Of a stretch of DNA of 64,000 bases, positions 1 through 10,080 are shown one piece after another (within the stretch, counting starts at the first letter, position 1; each line of letters begins with the position of its first letter). Under the pieces are notes generated by a model. It was given only the letters and a program-made list of their open reading frames with translations. It was not told where the DNA came from and did not search any database. Source of the DNA: Vitellaria paradoxa (Eukaryota > Streptophyta > Magnoliopsida > Ericales > Sapotaceae); NCBI GenBank assembly GCA_019916065.1, contig CM034240.1, positions 44,156,026 to 44,220,025 on the forward strand, in the 5' to 3' direction. Position numbers and translations under genes: made by a program.

Positions 1-654
1 GTGGGAGAATGCTCGGAGCAATTAGCGGTCACCTCGTTCAAATTGGGGTTGCGGAAGGAGGATAGGCTGTGACTCTCGTTGACCAAAAAGCCAGCAGCTA
101 ACATGTCAGATCTTATGTGCCGAATCGAGAAATACGCCAAGGTGGAGGACGAGACACAGCCGGCCGAGCAGAAAGAAAGGAGATCCCAGGGCCAGACAAG
201 AGAGAAAAGACGGGGAGATGGCCGCCGATTCATTGACGAGGGGAAGTCAGTCTTCGAAGCGGTTAATACGGTGTTCAAAGAGCCAATCTTCAAGATCCTT
301 CCCCAAATAAAAAATAGGCCATACTTCAGATGGCCCGGAAAGCTGCCGGATTTCCCTGGAAAGGAGAATTCCAAAAACTACTGCGCGTATCATCAAGACA
401 AGGGACATCGCACCGGAGCCTGCCGATCGCTACGACATCATCTGGAGGAATTGGTGCGCAGAGGCCACCTTAAAGAGTTCGTCGATGAGGGCAGAACCAG
501 AGAAACAGCCCCACAGGATAGAGAGCCAAGGAGGCAACGAGAAGAGACTGCCGAGGAGGAGGCAGCCGAAGAGGCACAACCCCCACCAAGGGCCAGGGCG
601 CGCAGAGATGTCCCGAGACCTGCAGTCATCCACGTGATTCATATGGAACGATGA
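1..654 (+). pseudogene. gag: gag polyprotein, C-terminal part, with in-frame stop
   Basis: This is the end of a retrotransposon capsid/nucleocapsid gene. Reading frame 1 is open from base 1 except for a TGA at 70-72. Protein similarity to Tat gag appears to continue across that stop (a leucine-rich stretch before it, a SLTKKPA-like motif after it), so I read it as a nonsense mutation rather than a gene start. A variant zinc knuckle C-x2-H-x4-H-x4-C (CAYHQDKGHRTGAC) lies near 388-425, followed by the conserved EELVRRGHL motif. The tail is rich in Arg and Glu. The frame ends at TGA 652-654; pol follows in the same frame after that single stop. There is no credible ATG start in the window because the N-terminal half is missing. 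Confidence 0.8.
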
Positions 655-3600
655 CCCCAGAGTGTCATCAATCATGCCCCTAATCCACCAAGCAAAGAAA
701 TTTTGGGGGTCGCGGGTCAGCCGAGCAAGCGCCCAAGGACAGCCCCCATGGAGGAAATCACTTTTCATGAAGACGAGCATCCTGGTGTTCAGCTGCCGCA
801 CAATGATGCCCTAGTGGTCACTCTGGGCATGTTTAATTCAGAAGTAAGGAGAATCCTGGTAGATGCAGGTAGCTCAACAGAGGTTATGTTCCTGAGCTTA
901 TTTAAGAAGCTCGGACTAACTGAAGAAGATTTGGAACCGGCAGAATGCCCACTCATAGGATTCAATTCTGCTCCTGTCTGGCCTCTGGGCAGAGTTGTCA
1001 TTCCTGTCCGCGTGGGTCCGGTGGAGCAAGAGGTTGAGTTCACCGTTGTGGATTCCCCTTCTTCCTACAATGCTATAGTAGGGAGATCGTGGATTCACGC
1101 TCTGAAGGCGATCCCCTCAACCTACCACCAAGTGCTGAAGTTCCCCTATTGCGGGGAAGTGATTTCTATTTTGGGGGATCAGAATACCTCCCAAAAGTGT
1201 TTCTCTGCAGCTTTAAAGTCCAAAATGATCCCCGAACAAGTACAACTGGCGGAACTACCCGAGGACACACCAAAGATCGATGATGTCGGCGGTGACCCGC
1301 AGATGAAAGCAACAGAGGGTTTGGAGAAATATCAAATTGGCCCGGTTGAGGATGATAAATTCTTCTTGATCGGCGCCAACCTGAGCGCCGAGGAAAAACT
1401 AGAGCTAACGGAGATGCTTTTGAAGAATATCGGAACGTTCGCCTGGACTCCACACGAGATGCCAGGCATTTCCCCCGAAGTCATGACTCATAAGTTGAAT
1501 GTGAATCCGGAGGTAAAGCCTGTGGTACAAAAAGTAAGGCGATCAGCTTTGCAACACGCAGAAGCTGTCATTGAGGAGGTCGGCCGACTGTTAGAGGCGG
1601 AGGCCATTCGGGAGGTCTCATACCCGGAGTGGTTAGCTAACACGGTCGTGGTCAAGAAGAAGAATGGGAAGTGGAGAGTTTGCGTAGACTACACAGACCT
1701 GAACAAGGCCTGCCCTAAGGATCCATTCCCTCTACCAAAGATCGACCAACTCGTTGATTCTACTGCTGGATGTTCCAGGATGTCGTTCCTGGACGCCTAT
1801 AGGGGATATCACCAAATCCCTATGTTCGGCCCTGATGAGGAAAAAACTTCTTTCATAACCCCGCGAGGCATATACTGTTATAGAGTTATGCCATTCGGGC
1901 TGAAGAACGCTGGAGCCACCTATCAACGGCTGGTTACAAAGATATTCAAAAAAGACCTCGGACAGACGATGGAGGTCTACATTGATGATATGGTGGTAAA
2001 AAGCAAGGAGCCGAACACACACCTCCAACATCTCCAACATGTTTTCTCTACCCTTGATCCGGTATGGGTTAAAATTAAATGCTGCCAAGTGTGCCTTCGG
2101 AGTTGGCTCGGGTAAATTTTTGGGCCACTTGGTGAGCAGAAGGGGAATTGAGGCTGATCCCGAGCAAATACGTGCCATCCAATCTGTTTCGCCCCCGCGC
2201 ACAAAAAAGGAGGTACAGAAGCTCACAGGGATGGTGGCGGCACTCAACCGGTTTATTAGCAGATCATCCGACAAGTGCCGGCCATTCTTTAGGCTGCTCA
2301 AAGGGGCCAATAAGATGCAATGGGATGCTGAGGCGGATGCGGCACTGGAAAAACTTAAAGAATACCTAACAACTGTCCCAATATTGTCAACACCGCAGCC
2401 GGGGGATATTTTGCAGCTATATCTGGCAGTCTCAGAGCATGCAGTCAGTGCCGTCTTGCTGAGAGAGCAACAAGGGAAGCAGCATCCTATTTACTATGTG
2501 AGCAAAACAATGCAAGGAGCAGAGACCAGATATCTGCCCCTAGAGAAGTTGACCCTGGCACTAATAATGGCATCCAGGAAGCTAGCCCATTATTTCCATG
2601 CACACACCATTCAAGTTGTCACCGATCAGCCAATTGGCCATGTTTTAAAGAGGGCTGATGTATCGGGCCGACTAGCAAAGTGGGCAGTTTCCCTTGGCGC
2701 ATTCGACATAAAGTTCATCCCAAGAACCGCGATAAAGGCTCAAGTCCTGGCCGATTTTGTAGCGGAATTTTCCACACCAGCCTGTGGTCAGACAAAAGAA
2801 CTGTGGCATGTTGAAATAAAGCCTGCCCCGGCCGAACATAATGAGGCCGAACAAACTTGGCAAATCGAGGTTGATGGGTCTTCGACTAGAAAAGGAGGCG
2901 GCGTAGGCATAGTTCTGACTACACCAGAAGGCGTCTCAATAGAATATGCAATAAAACTCGAGTTTGAAGTCACTAATAATGAGGCGGAGTATGAAGCTCT
3001 CCTGGCTAGACTCGACATTGCTCGGCGCCTGATGGCAGATGATATCGTAGTAAGGACTGACTCTCAGTTGGTTGCTAACCAGCTAAAGGGTGAGTATGTG
3101 GCTAGAAGCGAAAAGATGGCAGAGTATCTAGAAGCAGCACAGAAGAGAATCGAAGGCTTCAATAAAGCTAGCGTGGAGCTCATTGGCAGGGATCATAACG
3201 CTCATGCTGATGCACTTGCAACGCTAGCTGCCTCTTCTCGAATAAGGCTAACTGACCAGGTCTTTATGGAAGTCATAAAAAGGCCGAGCATAACGAAAGA
3301 CGTAGAGGTAATGTGTGCTGACCCAGCCCCATCTTGGATGGATCCAATCATCGCTTACTTGAAGGACGGAACACTTCCCGAAGACAAAACAGAAGCAAAG
3401 AAGCTAAGGATAAAAGCCACCAGGTTTTGGCTCTCTCCCGACCAGAAGTTATACAAAAAGTCATTCACAGGCCCCTATCTCCTTTGTGTTCATCCCGATA
3501 AAGTGCAAGACTTTCTTTACGAGCTTCATGAAGGTGTCTGTGGAGCACATACTGGGGGCAGATCATTGGCGCACCGAGCAATTACTCAAGGGTATTGGTG

Positions 3601-4573
3601 GCCGAAGATGGGATATGACGCTCAGGCCTATGTTCGGAAATGCAAGAAATGTCAGAAGTTCGCTCCCATTCCTCATCAACCGGCCCAGGAACTCAGCCCG
3701 CTTACCAGCCCTTGGCCGTTCGCTCAATGGGGACTTGATATTATGGGGCCTCTGCCTTCCGCTTCGGGAAATAGAAAGTTCTTAGTGGTCGGCACCGACT
3801 ACTTTACTAAGTGGGTGGAAGCAGAACCCCTAGCTCACATCAAAGATGCTGATACCATCCGATTTATTTGGAAGAACATCATTACCAGGTATGGCATCCC
3901 TAGGACACTTATTTCCGACAATGGGACGCAATTTGACAGTGCCCAGTTTAGGGAATATTGTTCTAGGTATGGAATCAAGAATGTTTACTCTACACCTGCT
4001 TACCCCCAAAGCAATGGTCAAGCTGAAGCTACAAACAAAGTCATTCTCAATGGGATTAAGAAAAGACTGGAAGCGGCAAAAGGAAGATGGGTGGATGAAT
4101 TGCCATCAGTACTGTGGACCTACCGAACAACCCCTAGAAGATCAACCGGAGAATCTCCCTTCTCTCTGGCTTACGGTGTCGAAGCCGTCATACCCTTAGA
4201 AGTTGGCCTCCCGAGCATCAGAACTCTATCATTTGACAGAGGGGAGAATGATCAAGCTATGGGAATAAGCCTGGATCTAATTGATGAAAGAAGGGAACTG
4301 GCAGCACTAAGATTAGCCAACTACCAGCAAGAGACAAGGAAGAAATTCAATAAAGGGGTCAGACGTAGAGAATTCCGTACTGGCGATTGGGTGCTGAGAA
4401 AATTGATGGGAAGCAGGAAAGATCAAACTGAAGGAAAGCTAGGAGCTAATTGGGAAGGACCATTCACCGTCTCTGAGGTGCTCGGCAATGGCGCCTACAA
4501 GTTAATTGACATGGAGGGAAAGCCAATCAAAAGACCGTGGAATATAGCCCATCTAAAGTTGTACTATCATTAA
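655..4573 (+). pseudogene. pol: pol polyprotein (PR-RT-RH-aRH-IN), frameshifted
   Basis: The retroelement polyprotein is split over two frames. The first runs in frame 1 from just after the gag stop to 2115; the second runs in frame 2 up to TAA at 4571-4573. Protein similarity crosses from one to the other near 2050-2058, consistent with one extra base there. Visible domains: aspartic protease with DAG at 862-870; RT from about 1500 with YIDD at 1978-1989; a first RNase H ending about 2750; a second, archaeal-type RNase H at about 2857-3235 with its first Asp at 2873; integrase zinc finger (HHCC) at about 3525-3655; and the integrase core with Asp at 3737, Asp at 3917 and Glu at 4025, giving exact D-D35-E spacing. 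A GDWVLRK-type C-terminal module follows and there is no chromodomain. The protein cannot be made intact from this copy. Confidence 0.9.
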
Positions 4574-4723
4574 TTTTTTCTTCACATTTGTTGACTAAAG
4601 ACTTTGCATGTATATTGAAAAGTAATCCTTTTTACAAAGCAAAAGCAAACTCAAAAGCTTGAAGATCACTTTCTGCTCAACAAAAAGACGCCACATCACT
4701 TTGGATGGTGGCATGGAAAAAGC
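4574..4723. other. pol-proximal 3' noncoding stretch
   Basis: Short spacer between the pol stop and the tandem array. It is AT-rich at first and then shows early similarity to the array unit (CTCGGCTTCCCGAGCATTG). I see no ORF or RNA gene. Confidence 0.5.
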
Positions 4724-5320
4724 CAGGCTCGGCTTCCCGAGCATTGATACGGAAAGAATGCCCCATCTCCATCGATGTTGACACATTCCTGGTTTGTTTA
4801 TTGACCAGGAAATGCTCTTTAGACTGAGATTCAATTCCTCGGTCTTCTGAAAAGAATTATCAAAAGAAACCACGCTCGGCTTGCCCAGCGTTGGTACAAT
4901 CCTGGTTTGTTTATTGACCAGGAAATGCTCTTTAGACTGAGATTCAATTCCTCGGTCTTCTGAAAAGAATTATCAAAAGAAACCACGCTCGGCTTTCCCA
5001 GCGTTGGTACAATCCTGGTTTGTTTATTGACCAGGAAATGCTCTTTAGACTGAGATTCAATTCCTCGGTCTTCTGAAAAGAATTATCAAAAGAAACCACG
5101 CTCGGCTTGCCCAGCGTTGGTACAATCCTGGTTTGTTTATTGACCAGGAAATGCTCTTCGACTGAGATTCAATTCCTTGGTCTCCTGAAAAGAATTATCA
5201 AAAGAAATCCATGCTCGGTTTGCCGACCATTGGTGCAGAGAGAACCCACATCATTTCTGATGGTGGCCCAATCTTGATTTATTCATCAACTAGAAACGAT
5301 TTTTTCAAAAAAATCAAGAT
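4724..5320 (+). repeat. 113-bp tandem repeat array in the retrotransposon 3' region
   Basis: A unit beginning CACGCTCGGCT recurs at 4871, 4984, 5097 and, diverged, 5210: an exact 113-bp period three times. Each unit contains TGGTTTGTTTATTGACCAGG and TTCCTCGGTCTTCTGAAAAG. A diverged earlier copy occupies about 4724-4870 and a decayed final copy runs to about 5320. The three central units are nearly identical, with single-base changes such as GGCTTG versus GGCTTT and a small deletion in the last, implying recent amplification. Tandem repeats between pol and the 3' LTR are known in Tat elements and have been proposed as a source of plant satellites. Confidence 0.93.
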
Positions 5321-5816
5321 TCGATTCCTTGGTTTGTTAATTGGAAGCAAAAGAAGCATGTTCTAAAGAGCTCAACGCCAGTATCAACATAATGGTACAC
5401 ATTTCGCGATGCTCGGCATAAGACTAAAAGGCGAAGATTTGTCAGAAGATAGTTACCCCCGTTATTATGAGAAAGAGGACAGCCGAACTTATCGAGGTAT
5501 GTGAGATTTATTAAAGTTATGCCTCTTTAACAAAAGCTTGAAGTTATTTTATGAAAAGCAAATTACTACATGAGCTTGTTACCTTTGAAGGGTTTACTAT
5601 TTAAAGTATTTTTGCTAGAAGTTGTGGTTGCTCGGCAAAGTGGTACAAATGCAGACACCATACATATTCAATATAAAGCATAAAATATACAAATGGAAAG
5701 ACAGATTGTTAAAAGGAAACAATTCAAAAGCTTTCATTACATGCCTTAGAGTACGATTACAATACATTTTACATAACTGTTAATCAAAGAAGATATCCTA
5801 AATCTAAGATGAGACA
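5321..5816. other. noncoding 3' region of the retrotransposon
   Basis: About 500 bp between the tandem array and the end of the antisense gene. AT content is moderate and scattered CTCGGC motifs occur. It would contain the 3' UTR and polyadenylation region of the antisense gene. Nothing else is recognised. Confidence 0.5.
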
Positions 5817-8678
5817 TTAACATTTGTTGTAAGGGTTTGTAGCTATTTCGTGGGAGAAAACGTCTAGGTACTCCTGGGCTGCGCTCCTTATAATTCTGTC
5901 AGCAAACCAGTTAAGGCATTCTTCAATCAATTCATCGGCAGTTCTAAAGAAACAAAGACAGAGAAAAATAAAACAAAATTAGACAGAAGTCAAACTGCTT
6001 TCATTCACTTGGAGTTAAAAGTTTTATATTACATCCAAAAAAAAAAAATAAATAAAATAAAGATTTATACAAGAAGGCTCACTTCTCTCCTCCCTTAGTG
6101 GGATCTCTCTCCACTATTAGATCAATCTGTTCAGGCGCCTGGGAGATGTCCTTCTGGGCACTGTCCACCTCAACCTCTCCCTCCTCAATTGTTTCTTCGG
6201 CAGTATGAATTGAGGGAGTTTGAGGTGGACGCTCAAAGCTGAATTGGGGAATTGGGCGTTCTGGATCAGGATAAGGGACCTCCTTGTATATGGGGTTGGT
6301 GGGATCAACGTTGTTCTTCTTCATTGCAGTCCTCCCAACCCTCAAGAAAGAAGTCGTTGTGAGCATCCCTCATCTGATCCACGCAATCGTTAATCTGGGC
6401 TTCCACCTCAGCTTTGGCTTTGTCCTCGGCTTCTTGAGGGCAGCTTCCTTCTCTGCCAGGGCTCGAGTCTTCAGTGCAAGCTCTGCCCGAAGTTTGACAA
6501 GCTCCTGCTTTGATCTCTCTTGCTCGGCCCTGGAAGCCTCCAACTCCTTGATGAGTAACTCCTGCCCAGTCTTCATGGAGGACAACTCAATCTCGGCCGT
6601 GGAAAGTTTGCCCTTGACCATTAAAAGCTCCTCGTCTTTATGATTTAGGATCTTATCCATTGACTGCACACGAGCTATGCTTCCAGCAACTTGGCCAAGG
6701 GCAGTGTTGAGTTGATGCTCAATCTCTTTATTTTCGTCCTGAAGCTGACTCCTCTCTTTTGCCAGAGCGTCATTGCTGGATTGGAGATTCTTATTCTCCT
6801 TCTCCAAGGACCTCACGCTTGATTTCAACTCCCTTATTTCTGTTTTATCCAGCTCGGCTCTGGTTTCGAATGTTCGGCTCCTGGCAATCAACTCCATTGT
6901 GTGGAGAGAAGTCTGCAGAAAGAACAGAAAGTTAGGAAAAACTATAATAAGGAAAGGATTCACATAAAGGAATATTATAGTACTTACAGAGATGATGTTC
7001 TTCATCAGAGTTTTGTGGATCTCCTCCGTCCTATTCTTCCTCGTATTAAGAACGTCCCGAGGAGGGAGGATACCCTTGAGATACTCCTCGGCGTGGTTGA
7101 AGGCAGTGTCTTGGATAGTGAAGGGACGGCCTTGAGGATGTTCGAGACTGGGAATGAGGATTTCTGGAATGAACGGAGGGGAGTCTCGAACCGGATTGGC
7201 CGGATATTCGATGGCTAGAGGCACGGGCCCAACGGGTTGAGCAGGTAACGGCTCGGAGGTTCTCGGTGGTGCGTCTTTCGTGGGTGGCACGACCTTGGGA
7301 GGTGCTGGCCCCCTCGCGGCGTCCTCCTTCGATAGCTTCGCCTACTCGGCCGTTGGAGCCGCGTCCGTAGATTGTGTCCTGGCCCTCTTCTGCTCAGGAG
7401 GGCCAGATGGCCTCTTTTGAGCTGCCTCCTGCTCCTTCCCCTTCTCCATTTTTACCTTCGTTATTTGCTCGGCAGTAGAAGGAGCAGGGGCACTCCCCTC
7501 ACCAGTCTTCCTCTTCCCAACGGCCTTTTGCTCGTCGGCCTTCTTCTTCTGGGCCTCTCCGGCCCTTTGCCCTTTTGCCTTAGCCATGGCGAGCTTCTTG
7601 TAATCGATCTTTGGGGCCATCACTTCTTCTTCTTCCCCTTCTGAATCTGAAAAGTAGTCGAAGGCAGGGGGTATCTCAACTTCTTCTTCTTCCTCTTCCT
7701 CTTCCTCCTCGTCCAAAAGAACAAAATGTCGCTTCCTCGGCTGTTCGGAAGGCTCAGGAACTGCAGCTCGAGGGGTTTGAACTTGCTCGGCAACAAGTGG
7801 GATGGCGAATGGAGGGGGGCGAGTCCACCCTGGATGCCTTAAGGCGTAATAGTTCTCTTTCTCTTCAGCAGAAGCTCGAAACCACCACTGAAGACGCCTA
7901 ATAGCCTCCGAAGTTGCGAAACCTTGAGGAGGGGCAATGAATGTCTGATGAGAAGGGGTGAAGTTGAACAAAATCGGAACTGCTCTGGCAAAGGGATAGA
8001 GATCTGGACCCCCGAGGAATTTGAACACCTCCTTCAAGTGGTCCTTGTCAGCACGAATGCCAGTAGCCCAGAACTTCTTTAGCTGAACACCTGCACAGAT
8101 ATTAAATCAAACAGTTAGTATGCTTAGAAATGAGGGTAAAGAAGAATAAGAACTGGTAGGATTTGAAATCAACCAACCTGGGCCCAAAGAAACCCGAGGG
8201 ACGATTGGAAAACGATCTTCGTCTGGATCGTGTGTCCAGTGACCTGTGACGACGCACAGGTCACTTTCTGACTTAATCGTATCAGGCAGCATGTGGACCA
8301 AGGCCTTTTCTGGTCGGGATTTCAGGTACCACCTGTTCTCATCCTTCCTCACCTTCTGGATTGAGTAACAGTAAAGAAGATCGTACTCGGATATGTGGAA
8401 TCCGTATCGCCTGTTTATTTCTATCACCCCATTAACGATTCTATAAAAGTTATGGGTGAGGTTCCTAGGGCCAAGGTCCAGAATGCTCATCATAGAGCGA
8501 AGAAAGGGGTGCAGGGGGAACCTAAGGCCACCTTCGGTGATTGCCACTATGGGGAATTCCCCTGTTTCACGCTCGCCTTGTTCGGCGAGCCTAATACTAC
8601 GTTCTGAGGAATCTGGTATTTTTCCTTAAAAATCCTAACCTTTTCCTCAGAACTTAGCTCGTTCGCGAGTCTACCCAT
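5817..8678 (-). pseudogene. antisense spliced gene of the Tat element (gypsy-type transposon domain plus coiled coil), degenerate
   Basis: A gene on the strand opposite to pol, with four inferred exons: 8678-8178, 8090-6988, 6912-6083 and 5943-5817. Introns are 87, 75 and 139 bp, all GT-AG with pyrimidine-rich acceptors, and the reading frame is kept across all three junctions. The product would be about 850 aa. The N-terminal part has a GLRFPLHPF motif typical of the Pfam family called putative gypsy-type transposon (Transposase_28). The middle is a Pro/Glu/Lys-rich low-complexity linker with an acidic run. The C-terminal third is a long Leu/Glu/Lys coiled coil. It is broken: a frameshift near 8590-8595, an in-frame TAG at 7342-7344, and frameshifts near 6430-6437 and 6305-6320. 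Function is unknown. Antisense ORFs are known in this position in Grande-like elements. Confidence 0.75.
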
Positions 8679-9170
8679 AACGGAAAATTTGAAGAAAAAA
8701 GAGGATTAACTCACCGGAAATGAAGGACGACGGGAAGGGTGAAAGCTTGCGAAGACGAAAGTTCAGAGGAAAAGAAGCAAGAGAAATCTGTAGACTCAAA
8801 TCGCAGAAAAGAGGTAAGAGAAGATTAATTAGGTATATATGTATATGTGTATGTATCTCTAAGGGAAACCGAAGCGTTTCCAATGAAAAGGCAATGGGCG
8901 GTAAAAATGGCATTTATTACCGCCCCAATTTTCAAATTTCTGACCATTCACGTTTTAACACCTCGTATCTGGGAAACCGCGTAAGCGGCGCAGCAGATGA
9001 AAAGCTGAAAGGGCACTGCGCGTGTCGTCACGAGGAGAGAGAAAAGTCCAATCAGATTTGATACGCGTCAGGGACATACTAAACGACAAATTGCGTAGGA
9101 GAGTTGAAGGATCAAGGAGGTAAGGTTATTCTGCTCCGCTACTCTGCTCGGAAAATATCTTTTCTCGACC
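8679..9170. other. spacer between antisense gene start and polypurine tract
   Basis: About 490 bp holding the inferred leader and promoter of the antisense gene. I see no coding potential on the plus strand. It ends directly at the purine-rich tract that precedes the LTR. Confidence 0.5.
8833..8838 (-). promoter_or_regulatory. candidate TATA box of the antisense gene
   Basis: A TATATA core lies about 155 bp upstream of the antisense ATG (8678-8676) in a TA-rich patch at about 8831-8855. If used, transcription would start near 8805, giving a leader of roughly 125 nt. The spacing is plausible, but a match this short is weak evidence alone. Confidence 0.4.
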
Positions 9171-9185
9171 AGAGTGGGGGCAAAA
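9171..9185 (+). promoter_or_regulatory. polypurine tract (plus-strand priming site)
   Basis: AGAGTGGGGGCAAAA sits immediately before the TGTTGGG start of the 3' LTR. A purine-rich tract at exactly this position primes plus-strand DNA synthesis in LTR retrotransposons. Confidence 0.8.
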
Positions 9186-9241
9186 TGTTGGGCATAATAA
9201 TACTAAAGCTGTACCCTTGCCGAACAGGTTTAGTCTGGTGC

Positions 9242-9446
9242 CACGTGGCATGGTGCCGAGCAAATTCATAAAAGCCCCTTAGCCACTTGCCGAGCACGTT
9301 CCGTTTGGACACGTGGCATCTCGCCGAACGACTGATTATTGGCACGAGGGTTCCACGTGAGTGATATACGTGAGTACACGATTTAGAGTTAGTGCTCCAA
9401 AGAGTACCCTGAATCTCGACATCAATAAACAATGTATAACCACGTG
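9242..9446 (+). promoter_or_regulatory. cluster of four G-boxes in the LTR U3
   Basis: CACGTG occurs at 9242-9247, 9310-9315, 9354-9359 and 9441-9446; three of the four are CACGTGG. A related TACGTG lies near 9367. G-boxes and ABRE-type ACGT cores bind plant bZIP and bHLH factors and mediate abscisic-acid, light and stress responses. Four within about 200 bp of the putative U3 promoter is far above chance for a 6-mer. The regulatory role is inferred. Confidence 0.65.
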
Positions 9447-9838
9447 GCTATAGCCGAGGAATCTAGTTTGCTCGGCATATATGTCGATGGCCAGTAAATA
9501 TCAAACCTAGGGCCCACAGCCTTTAAAGAAGGCTCATGACCATAAATGCACTTTAGTTAGGATTGAACTAGGTACTTGTCTCTGGAGATGTAACTAAATC
9601 GGCCTATCTCGTTACGATTCGGTGGCTGATGCGACAAGAAGACAGTATGACCCTGAAATTCAGGATGTAATGCCGCGTTAAACCACCAGAAGCATTAAAT
9701 GAAAGGCACGGTGTATTTATGAGGGGTCTGAGGCATTAAATGAAGGGGAAGGGCATTTAAAGCAAGAGTGTAAAAGAGGAACACGGCAGTGTGCGTAATG
9801 TCGAGTCATAGGTATGCTGTAATCATTACTCAGACCAC

Positions 9839-9845
9839 TATATAT
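9839..9845 (+). promoter_or_regulatory. candidate TATA box of the LTR promoter
   Basis: TATATAT within CCACTATATATGG, about 395 bp downstream of the last G-box and 240 bp before the LTR end. That placement suits the U3/R boundary. R would begin near 9870. Confidence 0.55.
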
Positions 9846-10080
9846 GGATAGACAACTGAATCACGGAGGTAAGCTGACTATTGCCAACTTAAACTTTGAC
9901 TCCTTTATTTCCAGAAAAACTTCTTTTGAACGACTGGCTGACTTAATCATCGGAGGGTTTTCCGGCCTGAGACCTCCTCTCCGGCCGTCACCTTTCTTTC
10001 TGTCTTTGTTCGGCAGGTCGGCGATTGCATTTCCGGTTGGCGTGGTCAGCGGTTCCGGCGGTAATTTCTGCTGCCGAACA

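Larger units (their letters stand above)
1..10080 (+). mobile_element. Tat-lineage Ty3/gypsy LTR retrotransposon, 5'-truncated by the window edge
   Basis: The window opens inside gag. In order, the element shows gag C-terminus, aspartic protease, reverse transcriptase, RNase H, a second archaeal-type RNase H, integrase, a noncoding 3' region with 113-bp tandem repeats, a spliced gene on the opposite strand, a polypurine tract and an LTR. Pol order PR-RT-RH-IN is that of Ty3/gypsy. The dual RNase H, the lack of a chromodomain after integrase, and extra sequence between pol and the 3' LTR (sometimes with an antisense ORF, as in Grande-type elements) are known marks of the Tat lineage. The 5' LTR and primer-binding site lie outside the window, so neither LTR age nor target-site duplication can be judged. 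Stops and frameshifts in gag, pol and the antisense gene show that this copy is not autonomous. Confidence 0.9.
9186..10080 (+). repeat. 3' LTR of the Tat element
   Basis: An 895-bp segment starts TGTTGG right after the polypurine tract and ends CGAACA, so the ends are TG...CA with near-perfect short inverted termini. Base composition changes sharply to AT-rich host DNA just after 10080. The upstream half carries four CACGTG G-boxes; a TATATAT lies at 9839-9845. The end coordinate is inferred from terminal motifs only, because the 5' LTR is outside the window and cannot be aligned. Confidence 0.7.

Noticed and set aside
70..78. gag translation starting at the TTG at 79
   Set aside because: Similarity to gag continues upstream of the TGA at 70-72, so the apparent start is only the first codon after a nonsense mutation.
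430..801. Minus-strand ORF of 123 codons over gag/pol
   Set aside because: It lies opposite clear gag and pol coding sequence, has no recognisable domain and is a reading-frame shadow.
4871..5210. CRISPR-like array
   Set aside because: The 113-bp units are contiguous tandem repeats without unique spacers, in a plant retrotransposon.
7372..7901. Plus-strand ORFs rich in Leu and Pro
   Set aside because: They are complements of the Glu/Lys-rich exon of the antisense gene; their composition is explained by that gene.
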